Origin: a virus
Strand: one strand, 5' to 3'
IMG/VR virus record: IMGVR_UViG_3300030041_000237
Span: 1 to 30,055 of that record
DNA length: 30,055 nt
Shown: one piece after another, positions 12,099-20,760 of the stretch
Layout of the letters: every line of letters begins with the position of its first letter
Numbering within the stretch: the stretch's first letter is position 1
Position numbers and translations under genes: made by a program
The notes under the pieces: model-generated
What the model saw: the letters and a program-made list of their open reading frames with translations, nothing else
What the model was told of the DNA's origin: nothing
The model's database searches: none

Positions 12099-13268
12099 TT
12101 GAAGATATTAATTGCATCAGATTACTGTGGGGTCTCAACGGGATACGGTAGGGTTGGTTGTGAATTAGCAAGGGCAATTTTAGATGCGGGACATGAGGTA
12201 GTTTATTTAGGCTGGAGCTATGATGGCGGATCTCATAACTTTCCGTTTCAGGTGATTCAACCAACGAAGGAAGATTATTTCGGAGCTAATATATTGACAC
12301 AGATAATCATGGAGCATGAACCAGATGTATTTCTTTCGCTTGGAGATCCATGGATGTTCGAACAGTACGCCGCATTGCCAGTGATTAATGACATTTACTG
12401 GTGGGGCTATTTTCCGATTGATGGATTACCTATCCCAAGGAACTGGCATGGAATGATTGATAAGATGGACAGGATTATGGTAATTTCCAAGTTTGCACAG
12501 CAGTCCATCAAAGAAATTTTACCACAGAGAGAAGTCAGTTTGCTCTATCACGGGGTAGACACAAATAGTTTCTATCCTCTTTCTACTGAGGAACGAGACA
12601 TCATTAGAAAGCAGAATAATCTTCATGATAAGTTCGCTGTACTTTGTGTGGCACGTAATCAACCAAGAAAGAATATCCCAGTATTAATAAAATCCTTTGC
12701 TAAATTTGCTAAGGACAAGGACGATGTAAGGCTACTACTGAGAATGAATAATCAAGATGCCGGTTGGCTCATCTCTGATTTGCTCGAACGATTCAAGATA
12801 CTAGATAAGTCTTATATCATCGAGGCAGATCCGAGGGTGGGCGTTCCGATACAGGCTCTAAATCAAATCTATAATACAGGAGATTTGTTTGTTCTGCCCA
12901 CTATGGGAGAGGGGTTTGGTATTCCTTTGCTTGAAAGTCAGGCGGCAGGGACACCAATTCTTGCAACGGATTGTTCATGTATCCCAGAGCTAATTCATAG
13001 CCCGAAGCAGAAGATCCAGACACTTGAACAGATAATCTCTAATAGAAATATTCAGCAAGCATATGCAGATCCAAAGGATCTAATAAGTAAGTTGAATTAC
13101 TTCTATAACAACAGGAAGGTTCTTGGCGATATTAGACAAAAGGGAATTGACTTCGCTAAGACAATGACTTGGGATATTATCCGTGGACAATTTATGGATT
13201 ATCTTGCTCAAGTAGAAGAAGAATTAAAGAACAAGAAGAAGTCTAATGTCACATTTTCTAGGGTGTAA
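12099..13268 (+). CDS. GT4-family (GT-B fold) glycosyltransferase
   Basis: 389 residues, TTG start behind GAAGGGG. The N-terminal domain binds acceptor (IASDYCGVSTGYGRVGCEL, SLGDPWMF). The C-terminal half has the donor-binding pattern: VARNQPRKNIPVLIKSF, LFVLPTMGEGFGIPLLESQAAGTPILATD, where the EGFGxPLLE block binds the nucleotide-sugar. Equal in length and general layout to the GT4 at 23269. The two lie far apart but both are near the heptose genes, so GDP-heptose is a candidate donor; the acceptor is unknown. Confidence 0.83.
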   Translation: MKILIASDYCGVSTGYGRVGCELARAILDAGHEVVYLGWSYDGGSHNFPFQVIQPTKEDYFGANILTQIIMEHEPDVFLSLGDPWMFEQYAALPVINDIYWWGYFPIDGLPIPRNWHGMIDKMDRIMVISKFAQQSIKEILPQREVSLLYHGVDTNSFYPLSTEERDIIRKQNNLHDKFAVLCVARNQPRKNIPVLIKSFAKFAKDKDDVRLLLRMNNQDAGWLISDLLERFKILDKSYIIEADPRVGVPIQALNQIYNTGDLFVLPTMGEGFGIPLLESQAAGTPILATDCSCIPELIHSPKQKIQTLEQIISNRNIQQAYADPKDLISKLNYFYNNRKVLGDIRQKGIDFAKTMTWDIIRGQFMDYLAQVEEELKNKKKSNVTFSRV

Positions 13269-13289
13269 ATCCAACATAAGGAGAACAAT

Positions 13290-13841
13290 ATGGCTACTAT
13301 TGATAAACATGCATGTAATAGGAATTTGATTCTAGGTGATTACGTTCAACAATCAACAGTTAAGGATCTCATCCAAAAGATTTGTGATATTAATTCAGAT
13401 GATAGCGCAAAGGAAAAGGAATTTAAGGGATACGAGCGTGAACCGATCAAGCTATTCATTAATTCTTATGGCGGTTCAATCTATGATGGATTAGCTTTGA
13501 TTGGGGCAATTGAAATGAGCGATACCCCTATCTGTACAATCTGCCTGGGGTCTGCAATGTCTATGGGCTTGATCATCTTCTTGAGTGGAGATAAACGATA
13601 TATTCATAGGTTTGCAACGGTGCTATATCATGAAGCCAGCACATTTGTATGGGATAAGATTGAGGCTGTTAAGCAGAGTCTAAAAGAAACAGAGCGGATA
13701 CAAGAGGTAATTGATAATTATGTACTAGAGAAGACGAATATCCTAAGCGATAAGCTGTATGAAGTTAAATCTAAAAAACTTGACTGGTATATCTCAGCTA
13801 ATGAGGCAGTAAAGTTAGGAATAGCAGACGATATTATTTAA
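13290..13841 (+). CDS. ClpP-like serine protease
   Basis: 183 residues, start behind ATAAGGAG. Core motif INSYGGSIYDGLAL (58-70) then GSAMSMG with Ser91 as nucleophile, VLYHEAS with His114, and the acidic KKLDWYISANEA with Asp165, all at ClpP spacing. Phage versions usually process virion proteins or replace host ClpP; no ATPase partner gene and no capsid gene is visible here. Its SxMSMG motif is intact, so activity is likely. It lies between a glycosyltransferase and a DNA methyltransferase. Confidence 0.82.
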   Translation: MATIDKHACNRNLILGDYVQQSTVKDLIQKICDINSDDSAKEKEFKGYEREPIKLFINSYGGSIYDGLALIGAIEMSDTPICTICLGSAMSMGLIIFLSGDKRYIHRFATVLYHEASTFVWDKIEAVKQSLKETERIQEVIDNYVLEKTNILSDKLYEVKSKKLDWYISANEAVKLGIADDII

Positions 13842-13883
13842 CACAGGCTTATAATATAACACAGTAGATAAGGTGGTGATGTA

Positions 13884-14681
13884 ATGGATTTTGTTAATCA
13901 AATAATATGCGGGGATGCAAGAGAGGCAATGCAAAGCTTTCCTGAAAATTATATTGACTTGACCGTTACATCCCCACCTTATGATAATTTACGAAAATAT
14001 AATGGCTATTCATTTGATTTCGAGGGAATTGCTAATGAACTTTATAGGGTGACTAAGAGTGGTGGGGTCGTTGTCTGGGTAGTAGGGGATAAAACTATCA
14101 ACGGTTCTGAGACAGGAACAAGCTTTAAGCAAGCATTATGTTTCAAAGAAATCGGCTTTAACCTGTATGACACAATGATTTATTCCAGTGACAAGCCGCC
14201 GGTAAATAGCAAGAGATATGAACCTAAATTCGAGTACATGTTTGTACTGAGCAAGGGGATCCCAAAGACATTTAATCCTATCATGGAACCTTGTACTTAT
14301 GCAGGGAAAACAGCTAATGCTAGGACATTTAGACAACAGGATGGCGAGCTAAACGATGGTATTAAAGCACCAGTAAAACATTTCAAAGTTAAAGGGAACA
14401 TATGGTATTTCCCAACAGGAGCCAATAAAACAACTCTCGACAAGATAGCGTTTAAGCATCCAGCTATGTTTCCTGAGAGATTAGCAAATGATCAGATTAT
14501 TTCATGGAGCCAGCCTGGAGAACTTATTTTCGATCCGTTCTCTGGAGCAGGAACAACTTGCAAAATGGCTCTTTTAAATAATAGAAACTATATCGGGATT
14601 GATATATCTCAAGAGTACGTGGACTTATCAATTGAAAGACTTAGTAAGTATGGAGGGCACTATCAAAGGAATATCTACTAA
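13884..14681 (+). CDS. DNA methyltransferase (N4-cytosine or N6-adenine type)
   Basis: 265 residues, start behind AAGGTGGTGAT. Motif IV TSPPY (29-33) comes before motif I (DPFSGAGTTC, 217-226), the circularly permuted order of the beta class; the SPPY form is typical of N4-methylcytosine or some N6-adenine enzymes. A TATAATAT motif lies just ahead. There is no adjacent restriction endonuclease, so it is a likely orphan that protects phage DNA from host restriction or marks its own DNA. Target sequence cannot be inferred. Confidence 0.82.
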   Translation: MDFVNQIICGDAREAMQSFPENYIDLTVTSPPYDNLRKYNGYSFDFEGIANELYRVTKSGGVVVWVVGDKTINGSETGTSFKQALCFKEIGFNLYDTMIYSSDKPPVNSKRYEPKFEYMFVLSKGIPKTFNPIMEPCTYAGKTANARTFRQQDGELNDGIKAPVKHFKVKGNIWYFPTGANKTTLDKIAFKHPAMFPERLANDQIISWSQPGELIFDPFSGAGTTCKMALLNNRNYIGIDISQEYVDLSIERLSKYGGHYQRNIY

Positions 14682-14698
14682 AAATAAAAGGAGAACAA

Positions 14699-15775
14699 AT
14701 GTCCATCATTAGAAAAGTAGACACAAAGAACAAATTTATAAGCATATTCGTGCCAAAAACAGGATTCTATGTCCGCTCAGGTGTCATCGAGGATGGAGTA
14801 GATACAGAGGTAGACCCTTTCATGTCTTCCTATCCTGAGTTAATTGATGTCGGCGTAATGGGCCACTGCAAGCATGGTAAGTCTGGTTTATGTATTCAGT
14901 CAGGCGTTCAGTGTTACCAAGATGGGCTACATAAGCACATGCCTAATATGTCGCTAGATAACTTCAAGCGCATTGTGGATGAGTGCAAGGGAAAGACGTA
15001 TCAACTAGCCTTGGGCGGCAGAGGGGATGTCGATCAGCATGAAAACTTTGAAGACATTCTCAAATACTGTAGGGCTAATAATATTGTTCCTAATTTTACT
15101 TCTAGCGGGCTTGGATTTACAGATGACATCGTTAGGATCTGCAAAGAGAATTGTGGGGCTGTAGCAATCAGTTTTTACCGCCAGGAACACACAGCGAGAG
15201 CTATTCAGATGCTCATAGACGCAGGGGTAAAAACAAACGTGCATTATGTCCTGAGCAATAACTCTATTGATGAGGCAATCACACATTTGAAAGATGGAGA
15301 TTCCTTCGATGGCATTAATGCAGTTATCTTCCTGTTACATAAGCCGGTTGGTCTTGGGACGGAAGAGAATGTTTTAAAGATGGATGATCCTAAGGTGAAA
15401 GAGTTCTTTGAACTAGTAGATAGTGGAAAGTTCGATTATAAAATTGGTTTTGATAGTTGTAGTATCCCTGGCTTATTGAACTTTACTAAGAATATTAATC
15501 ATGATTCTTTTGATACATGCGAAGCAGCGAGATTTTCTATGTACGTTACATCGGATATGAAAGCTCTCCCATGTTCGTTCGATAACCAAGATTTAAAGTG
15601 GGCATATGACATCTCTAATGACACGATTCAGAATGCATGGAATAGTAAACAGTTTGATAGCTTTAGAGATTGCCTTACTAGTTCTTGCGGTGGTTGTAAG
15701 GACAGATTAAGTTGTTACGGTGGGTGTCCTATTAAGAGAGAAATAGTTCTTTGTAATAGGGAGGAAAGATTTTAA
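14699..15775 (+). CDS. Radical SAM protein with SPASM-like C-terminus and unusual Cys motif
   Basis: 358 residues, start behind AAAAGGAG. The iron-sulfur cysteines near the N-terminus lie at 57, 65 and 72 (GHCKHGKSGLC, then GVQCYQDG), spacing CX7CX6C, not the usual CX3CX2C. The core then follows radical SAM form: LALGGRGDVDQHENF, SSGLGF, AISFYRQ, then helices. The C-terminal part has a Cys in ALPCSF and the cluster CGGCKDRLSCYGGC (330-343) expected of SPASM auxiliary [4Fe-4S] sites, and ends at C352. Such enzymes modify peptides or sugars by radical chemistry; the substrate is unknown. A 68-residue gene overlaps its stop. Confidence 0.78.
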   Translation: MSIIRKVDTKNKFISIFVPKTGFYVRSGVIEDGVDTEVDPFMSSYPELIDVGVMGHCKHGKSGLCIQSGVQCYQDGLHKHMPNMSLDNFKRIVDECKGKTYQLALGGRGDVDQHENFEDILKYCRANNIVPNFTSSGLGFTDDIVRICKENCGAVAISFYRQEHTARAIQMLIDAGVKTNVHYVLSNNSIDEAITHLKDGDSFDGINAVIFLLHKPVGLGTEENVLKMDDPKVKEFFELVDSGKFDYKIGFDSCSIPGLLNFTKNINHDSFDTCEAARFSMYVTSDMKALPCSFDNQDLKWAYDISNDTIQNAWNSKQFDSFRDCLTSSCGGCKDRLSCYGGCPIKREIVLCNREERF

Positions 15776-15981
15776 TGGAAACTATTGTTTTCTACTATAA
15801 GATATTGGAACAAGATGGCGATTATCTTTATACAAAAGTTAAAATTAAGCGGAAGACGCCAATGAATAACGAAGAATTTGATAAGGCAGAAAATGAATTT
15901 GGGAAAGGCGTTGCTGAAATGCTGGCAGTAGATGAAGCATGTGTTACTTCTATTAATAAAGAAGAATATTTCGAGGAGTAG
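15775..15981 (+). CDS. Hypothetical small protein after the radical SAM gene
   Basis: 68 residues, ATG overlapping the radical SAM stop (TAATG), with GGGAGG in the end of that gene as SD. Beta-rich first half (IVFYYKILEQDGDYLYTKVKIKR), then an acidic helix and a single Cys. It is a candidate partner or substrate of the radical SAM enzyme because of tight coupling, but it shows no leader-core pattern. Not recognised. Confidence 0.5.
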   Translation: METIVFYYKILEQDGDYLYTKVKIKRKTPMNNEEFDKAENEFGKGVAEMLAVDEACVTSINKEEYFEE

Positions 15982-16050
15982 AAGATTCCATTATTTATGA
16001 ATGCTTTAGTGATGTTAGTACGGATAAGATCAGGGGAGGAGTTGTTGCTA

Positions 16051-16254
16051 ATGAGAGATCCAGCAAGAATACCTCGCATACTAGAAAAGCTAGGTGAGTA
16101 TTGGAAACAACACCCTGATTATCGTTTAGGTCAAGCAATATATTGTTTATATTATTGTCAGATGCCACCTAGAGAGATTAGTTTGGATAGCATCTTTTGC
16201 ACGGATGACGATAAAATCGAAGATGTATTAGATAAAAAGGAGAATAAAACATGA
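16051..16254 (+). CDS. Small phage protein (MRDPARIPRILEKLGEYW family)
   Basis: 67 residues from ATG 16051, 9 bases after GGGGAGGAG; an earlier in-frame ATG at 15997 has no SD. The N-terminus MRDPARIPRILEKLGEYW and the phrase RLGQAIYCLYYC follow a small family common in phage and bacterial genomes, whose role is unknown. The stop overlaps the next start codon. Confidence 0.62.
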   Translation: MRDPARIPRILEKLGEYWKQHPDYRLGQAIYCLYYCQMPPREISLDSIFCTDDDKIEDVLDKKENKT

Positions 16255-16670
16255 AATTTAGAATGTCGTTCGTGACTAACAGTAGCAGTAGTAGTTACAT
16301 TTGTGCATTTGGAAAGATAGAAGATAATGAAAAAGCAATGAAGTTTATAAAGGCTAACGATATATTGGACTATGTGTTTTCTGGAACAAAAGTTATTGAG
16401 AAATTAAAAAAGAAATGGGACAAGATAGGAGCAGATTGGGCTGGTGTTTACATTGATATTACTGAAAGTGATATTGATGTAAAAGCAGATTACATTATGT
16501 GGGAATCTTTCGGTGGTGCTGGTGACGAAGATGACGACTGGTCGGATCGTGATTATGACGTAGATGCAGATGACTTTACCGATCAAGAGCAAGCAATATT
16601 TAATGGGGTAGAAGAACAAAACGGATTTACTGAAGTTCAGTCTGGTTATGGGGCGGGGAGAAACGGATGA
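16251..16670 (+). CDS. FVTNSSSSSY-motif protein
   Basis: 139 residues, start overlapping the previous stop, with AAAAAGGAG behind it. The N-terminus MKFRMSFVTNSSSSSY is a widespread phage and mobile-element motif of unknown function, thought to mark the start of small non-conserved proteins. The rest is acidic (GDEDDDWSDRDYDVDADD, 98-115), with a Gly-rich end. AGT/AGC repeats encode the Ser run. The final codons overlap the next coding start. Confidence 0.6.
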   Translation: MKFRMSFVTNSSSSSYICAFGKIEDNEKAMKFIKANDILDYVFSGTKVIEKLKKKWDKIGADWAGVYIDITESDIDVKADYIMWESFGGAGDEDDDWSDRDYDVDADDFTDQEQAIFNGVEEQNGFTEVQSGYGAGRNG

Positions 16671-16833
16671 AAATAAGAGCAGATTTCGTTACCAAATAGT
16701 TATTCCCTTTATCTTCGATGGTAAGCAATTTATTGTTTCACTGTATGCTATTAATGAAGAAGTAGATGTATCTGATATAGCTGTGAAATATGGCGGAGGA
16801 TGGCCATCCTGGGGCGGCTGGATTCGAATGTAA
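16667..16833 (+). pseudogene. Frameshifted second FVTN-type gene
   Basis: An ATG at 16667 with GGGGAG at good spacing overlaps the stop of the preceding gene (ATGA) and reads MKIRADFVTK before a TAG at 16697-16699. The -1 frame then carries a sensible protein (IVIPFIFDGKQFIVSLYAIN, then GGGWPSWGGW) to a TAA at 16831. Removing one A in ACCAAATAG gives FVTNSYS, much like FVTNSSS of the preceding gene. The simplest reading is a gene broken by slippage in a Ser-codon tract, though a programmed -1 frameshift is possible. An alternative ATG at 16648 in the downstream frame lacks an SD. Confidence 0.5.
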
Positions 16834-16893
16834 GGAACTTCCCTTTGGAATACATGAATAGAGTAATACTAAAACATAATAGGAGGAACCAAT

Positions 16894-17598
16894 ATGGGTG
16901 AAATGTTTGAAGGAATTGAGCTAATTAATGTTAACGGTGGTTTTGGTGATCAGTACACCGTCCCACGTAATTATAGGGATTTTGATGGTGTGTGGGATGA
17001 GATTAATGGCAGATGTATTTATGATAGCCCTGAGATTAAGATCAATGAGGGTGATATTGTATTCGACTTTGGAGCATGTTGGGGTGGATTCTCAATTAGG
17101 GCGGCGAAGGCTTTTAATTGCGGACACATTTACAGCGTAGAAGCTGATCCGGTGTGTTGTGAAGTAATTAAGAGAAATATTGCTCGATATGGAGCTTCGG
17201 ATAAATCTACTCTTATACCAAGGGCTATTTTTTCTCACAACCAAGGAATTAAGCTTGTAACAGATTATCGGTGCAGTTTCTTTGTTGAATCCATCTTCCC
17301 TGCCCGTGAAAAGGCTGATGGCACAGTAATTAGTATCCCTTCAATCACCATTGATGAGATTGTAAAGAACGAGAAAGTTGACAGAGTTGACTTCTTTAAG
17401 TTTGATATTGAAGGTTCTGAATACGATGCTTTGCTTGGTGGGAAAGAAACAATCATGAAGTATAAGCCTAAGATGGCTGTGTCAGTTTACCATAGGCCGC
17501 AGGATCAGGAAATTATCACTAAGCTATTAAAGCAGTATAGATCGGATTATAATTTCAGGATTGTCGATGGGCCTTGTCCTATCATGCATTGCTGGTAA
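16894..17598 (+). CDS. FkbM-family methyltransferase
   Basis: 234 residues, start behind AGGAGG. SAM-binding motif VFDFGACWGGFS (57-67), YSVEADPVC (motif II, about 80-88), and FFKFDIEGSEYDALLGG near 165-180, the FkbM signature. Such enzymes O-methylate sugars and other small molecules. Its position at the head of the heptose genes suggests it methylates the heptose-containing glycan, either before or after transfer. It precedes an unknown gene of 99 residues and then the heptose kinase. Confidence 0.8.
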   Translation: MGEMFEGIELINVNGGFGDQYTVPRNYRDFDGVWDEINGRCIYDSPEIKINEGDIVFDFGACWGGFSIRAAKAFNCGHIYSVEADPVCCEVIKRNIARYGASDKSTLIPRAIFSHNQGIKLVTDYRCSFFVESIFPAREKADGTVISIPSITIDEIVKNEKVDRVDFFKFDIEGSEYDALLGGKETIMKYKPKMAVSVYHRPQDQEIITKLLKQYRSDYNFRIVDGPCPIMHCW

Positions 17599-17602
17599 AA
17601 AT

Positions 17603-17902
17603 ATGTATAAATTAATTGGTTATGTAAAAGAAAGATGCGTTTTGGAATATGTTAATGGGGTTGCAATAAAACACTCCTACCCCAGTAAAAGTGTTGGGAT
17701 TGTTTCAAATGACATATCTACATTTGCTCAGGCAAAATTACAGTTCCAACACGATCTTGGGGTAGAGATAGACGACGTAAAAATATACAAGATGGATGCT
17801 CAGCAAGAATTAGTTTGGGCTATGGATTATACCCGAACAAAAGAATTTAAGAATCTTCCTTTTATAGAAAAAACGCACTTTCTTCAGAAATATAATATCT
17901 AG
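17603..17902 (+). CDS. Hypothetical protein inside the sugar cluster
   Basis: 99 residues from ATG 17603; an earlier in-frame ATG at 17561 overlaps the methyltransferase and has no SD, though the start remains uncertain because the SD here is poor too. Features: GYVKERCVLEYVNGVAIKH and a basic/aromatic end with FIEKTHFLQKYNI. No recognised fold; its place between the methyltransferase and the heptose kinase suggests the same pathway. Confidence 0.5.
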   Translation: MYKLIGYVKERCVLEYVNGVAIKHSYPSKSVGIVSNDISTFAQAKLQFQHDLGVEIDDVKIYKMDAQQELVWAMDYTRTKEFKNLPFIEKTHFLQKYNI

Positions 17903-17913
17903 GGATGGTATTA

Positions 17914-18897
17914 ATGATAATAACTAGAAGTCCATTAAGAATATCTCTCGGTGGTGGAGGAACGGATCTTCCTTCATATTATAGAAATTATGGTAGCGGT
18001 TTTCTTATCGCCGCTACCATAAATAAATATGTTTATATCACAATCAACCGCACTTTTGAGGAAGATATAATTCTTAAGTATTCCAAATTAGAGCGTGTTA
18101 CTAATGTTGATGATATACAGCATCCTATCATTCGAGAGACTTTTAAGTTGTTCGATAATCATGAGGGGTTAGAGTTATCTGTTATGGCAGATATTCCTGC
18201 TGGAACTGGACTAGGATCATCTGGGAGTTTTACTACTGCTTTATTGAAAGCTATGCATGTCCAAAAGAGACAGATGATTCACCAACACGACTTAGCTGAG
18301 TTGGCATGTCATATCGAGATAGACAAGTTAGGAGAACCGATTGGAAAGCAGGATCAGTACGCCGCTGTGTACGGAGGACTTACCTGTTTCGAGTTTACCC
18401 CAGACGATCAGGTTAAGGTATGGCCTTTGAAGATTTCAGACGAAACACTTTTTGCGCTAGAGGATAACTTGCTATTGTTCTTTACTGGGTATTCCAGGAG
18501 AGCAGGATCGATTCTGCTAGAGCAAGATAGCAAGAGCAAGGAGAGCGACTTTCAGATGATCGAAAATTTACATGTAGTAAAAGAGATTGGGCTTAAAAGC
18601 AAGGATGCTCTTGAATCGGGGAATCTAACAGAATTTGCTTCTCTTATGAATGAGCATTGGCAACACAAGAAGCAAAGGTCTGCATCCATGAGTAACGACT
18701 ATATCAATCATTGGTACGAGTTGGCGCTCAAGAATGGTGCTATCGGAGGGAAGCTTATTGGAGCCGGTGGCGGTGGATTTTTAATGTTCTATACCGAGGA
18801 TAAAGAACGCTTATGTTCTGCCATGAGGGGAATTGGATTAAAGGAAGTAAGATTTAAGTTCGACTTTGAGGGGACTAAGGTGGTCACTCAGTCATGA
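17914..18897 (+). CDS. hddA: D-glycero-D-manno-heptose 7-phosphate kinase (GHMP)
   Basis: 327 residues from ATG 17914 (SPLRISLGGGGTDLPSYY); ATG 17905 is in frame but overlaps the SD AGGGATGG. GHMP motif PAGTGLGSSG (95-104) binds the ATP phosphates, and a late GKLIGAGGGGFLMFY is the third motif. HddA adds phosphate at C1 of D-glycero-alpha-D-manno-heptose 7-phosphate. Sequence alone does not fix the sugar, but the following guanylyltransferase, isomerase and phosphatase are the known partners. It overlaps hddC by four bases (ATGA). Confidence 0.8.
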   Translation: MIITRSPLRISLGGGGTDLPSYYRNYGSGFLIAATINKYVYITINRTFEEDIILKYSKLERVTNVDDIQHPIIRETFKLFDNHEGLELSVMADIPAGTGLGSSGSFTTALLKAMHVQKRQMIHQHDLAELACHIEIDKLGEPIGKQDQYAAVYGGLTCFEFTPDDQVKVWPLKISDETLFALEDNLLLFFTGYSRRAGSILLEQDSKSKESDFQMIENLHVVKEIGLKSKDALESGNLTEFASLMNEHWQHKKQRSASMSNDYINHWYELALKNGAIGGKLIGAGGGGFLMFYTEDKERLCSAMRGIGLKEVRFKFDFEGTKVVTQS

Positions 18898-19607
18898 TCA
18901 CAGTAGTCTTATTGGCTGGAGGATTAGCAACTAGACTTAACTCAGTTACTGTTAATACTCCCAAGTCAATGATTCTGATTGATGATAAGCCCTTCATTTA
19001 TTATCAATTAAAGCTCCTTGCGGAGAAGGGAATTACTCAAGTCCTCATTTGCACCGGACATCTTGGAGATCAGATTGAATCATTCGTTGGTGATGGTAAA
19101 GATTATGGACTTGATGTTTCTTATTCCAGGGAAGGTGAAAATCTCCTTGGCACAGGCGGAGCATTAAGAAAGGCGTTATTTCTTTTAGGAAGTGCCTTTG
19201 TTGTTATGTATGGTGATTCATATTTAGATGTTGATTTTAAGGATATATGTTCTTATTATTATGCTCAAAATAAACCTGGACTCATGACTATCTATCGTAA
19301 TGATAATCTATGGGACAGAAGTAATGTTGTCTATGTGGGTGGGAATATTCTTGCATATGATAAGAATAATTTAACATCTGATATGCATTTTATTGACTAT
19401 GGATTAGCTATTCTCAACAAAAAATCCATAGAGCCGTTAATAACCAAGGATGTATTTGATTTATCTGAAATATATCAAAAACTTATAGAGAATAACAATA
19501 TGGCTGGATATGTAATAGGCAAACGATTTTATGAAATAGGTTCTAGTGAAGGAATAAGCGAGATGCAGGACTATATTAAACAGCTAAAGGGTGAGCAAGT
19601 TGGATGA
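18894..19607 (+). CDS. hddC: D-glycero-D-manno-heptose 1-phosphate guanylyltransferase-like
   Basis: 237 residues, start ATGA overlapping hddA. Nucleotidyltransferase signature VVLLAGGLATRL (4-15) then TPKSMI (22-27) with catalytic Lys24, GTGGALRKAL, and YGDSYLDVDF. This family joins a sugar 1-phosphate to NMP; with HddA and GmhB the product would be GDP-D-glycero-alpha-D-manno-heptose. GDP rather than ADP is inferred from the cluster type (the GDP route is known for S-layer glycans in Bacillota). Overlaps gmhA by 17 bases. Confidence 0.75.
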   Translation: MITVVLLAGGLATRLNSVTVNTPKSMILIDDKPFIYYQLKLLAEKGITQVLICTGHLGDQIESFVGDGKDYGLDVSYSREGENLLGTGGALRKALFLLGSAFVVMYGDSYLDVDFKDICSYYYAQNKPGLMTIYRNDNLWDRSNVVYVGGNILAYDKNNLTSDMHFIDYGLAILNKKSIEPLITKDVFDLSEIYQKLIENNNMAGYVIGKRFYEIGSSEGISEMQDYIKQLKGEQVG

Positions 19608-20199
19608 TTATATAAGATCGTACCTAAACGAATGCGTAAAAATATCCAACGAGATTAATTGTATGGATATATCAAGGATAATTGATATCTTAATGGTGGT
19701 TAGAGCTAATGGAGGTAGGTTGTTTATCCTTGGTGTTGGGGGGAGTGCAGGAAATGCATCACATGCTGTAAATGACTTTCGTAAGATGGCCAATATTGAG
19801 TGTTATGCCCCGACAGATAATGTATCAGAACTTACGGCACGTATCAACGATGACGGATGGGAATTTGCTTTTTCATGTTGGCTAAAGGAAAGCAAGTTAA
19901 ATTCTAAAGATTGTGTACTTGTTCTTTCGGTCGGCGGAGGAAATGTAGAGAAAAAGATTAGCGTAAATCTAGTCTATGCCCTGAATTATGCCAAATTTGT
20001 TGGAGCTTCAATAATCGGTATTGTGGGCAGAGATGGTGGTTACACCAAGCAAGTTGCTGATGCCTGTGTAGTTGTCCCAACTGTCAATCAAGATACGGTT
20101 ACGCCTCATTCAGAGGCATTTCAAGGGGTTATGTGGCACCTAATAGTGTCTCATCCTTTGATGAAGGAACAGCAGACGAAGTGGGAGTCAGAGAGATGA
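19591..20199 (+). CDS. gmhA: Phosphoheptose isomerase
   Basis: 202 residues from GTG 19591; a TTG at 19600, nearer the SD AAAGGGTGA, is the likelier real start. SIS-domain signature GRLFILGVGGSAGNASHAVNDF with a phosphate-binding Ser in GVGGSA, later LVLSVGGG and VPTVNQDTVTPHSEAFQG near the C-terminus, as in GmhA. GmhA converts sedoheptulose 7-phosphate to D-glycero-D-manno-heptose 7-phosphate. A four-base overlap (ATGA) links it to gmhB. Confidence 0.8.
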   Translation: MSKLDDYIRSYLNECVKISNEINCMDISRIIDILMVVRANGGRLFILGVGGSAGNASHAVNDFRKMANIECYAPTDNVSELTARINDDGWEFAFSCWLKESKLNSKDCVLVLSVGGGNVEKKISVNLVYALNYAKFVGASIIGIVGRDGGYTKQVADACVVVPTVNQDTVTPHSEAFQGVMWHLIVSHPLMKEQQTKWESER

Positions 20200-20759
20200 C
20201 CAGGGCGGTGTTTTTAGACAGGGATGGCGTGATCAATAAGCTTATTTTTAATCCATCTTCAGGAGAACACGAATCTCCGCTTACGGCTAATGACATGCAG
20301 ATATATCCATATGTCTTAAAGTCACTTAAGTTGCTTCAAGATAACGGTTACATACTTTGTCTGGTTTCTAACCAGCCTAATTATGCTAAAGGAAAAGCAA
20401 CGATGAAAATGCTTAATGACATTCATGATAAGATGCACAGTCTATTTATCTCTAACGAGATATTCTTTCAGGAGTATTGTTATTGCTTTCATCATCCAGA
20501 ACATACCGGGAAATGCGCTTGTAGAAAACCTAGTCCCTATTTTCTATTGAGGGCGGCGAGAAAACATGAAATAGACATGAAGAACTCTTGGATGGTTGGA
20601 GATCAGGACACTGATATTTATTGTGGAATATCTGGAGGGGTTCAAACAATCTTAATAGATAATAAAGACTCTATCAATAAAAGAGGTAAGAGCAACCCTG
20701 ATTATATCGCTAACAATCTAAGAGAGGCGGTTAATATAATTATGAAAGAGGGAACTTAA
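20196..20759 (+). CDS. gmhB: D,D-heptose 1,7-bisphosphate 7-phosphatase
   Basis: 187 residues from ATG 20196, overlapping the gmhA stop. HAD motif I LDRDG (7-11; Asp8 nucleophile, Asp10 acid/base), LVSNQP (57-61), and the zinc loop with Cys97, His99, Cys107 and Cys109 in YCFHHPEHTGKCACRKP, as in GmhB. GDQDTDI follows. The enzyme removes the C7 phosphate from heptose 1,7-bisphosphate. Length matches the family. Confidence 0.82.
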   Translation: MTRAVFLDRDGVINKLIFNPSSGEHESPLTANDMQIYPYVLKSLKLLQDNGYILCLVSNQPNYAKGKATMKMLNDIHDKMHSLFISNEIFFQEYCYCFHHPEHTGKCACRKPSPYFLLRAARKHEIDMKNSWMVGDQDTDIYCGISGGVQTILIDNKDSINKRGKSNPDYIANNLREAVNIIMKEGT

Positions 20760-20760
20760 T

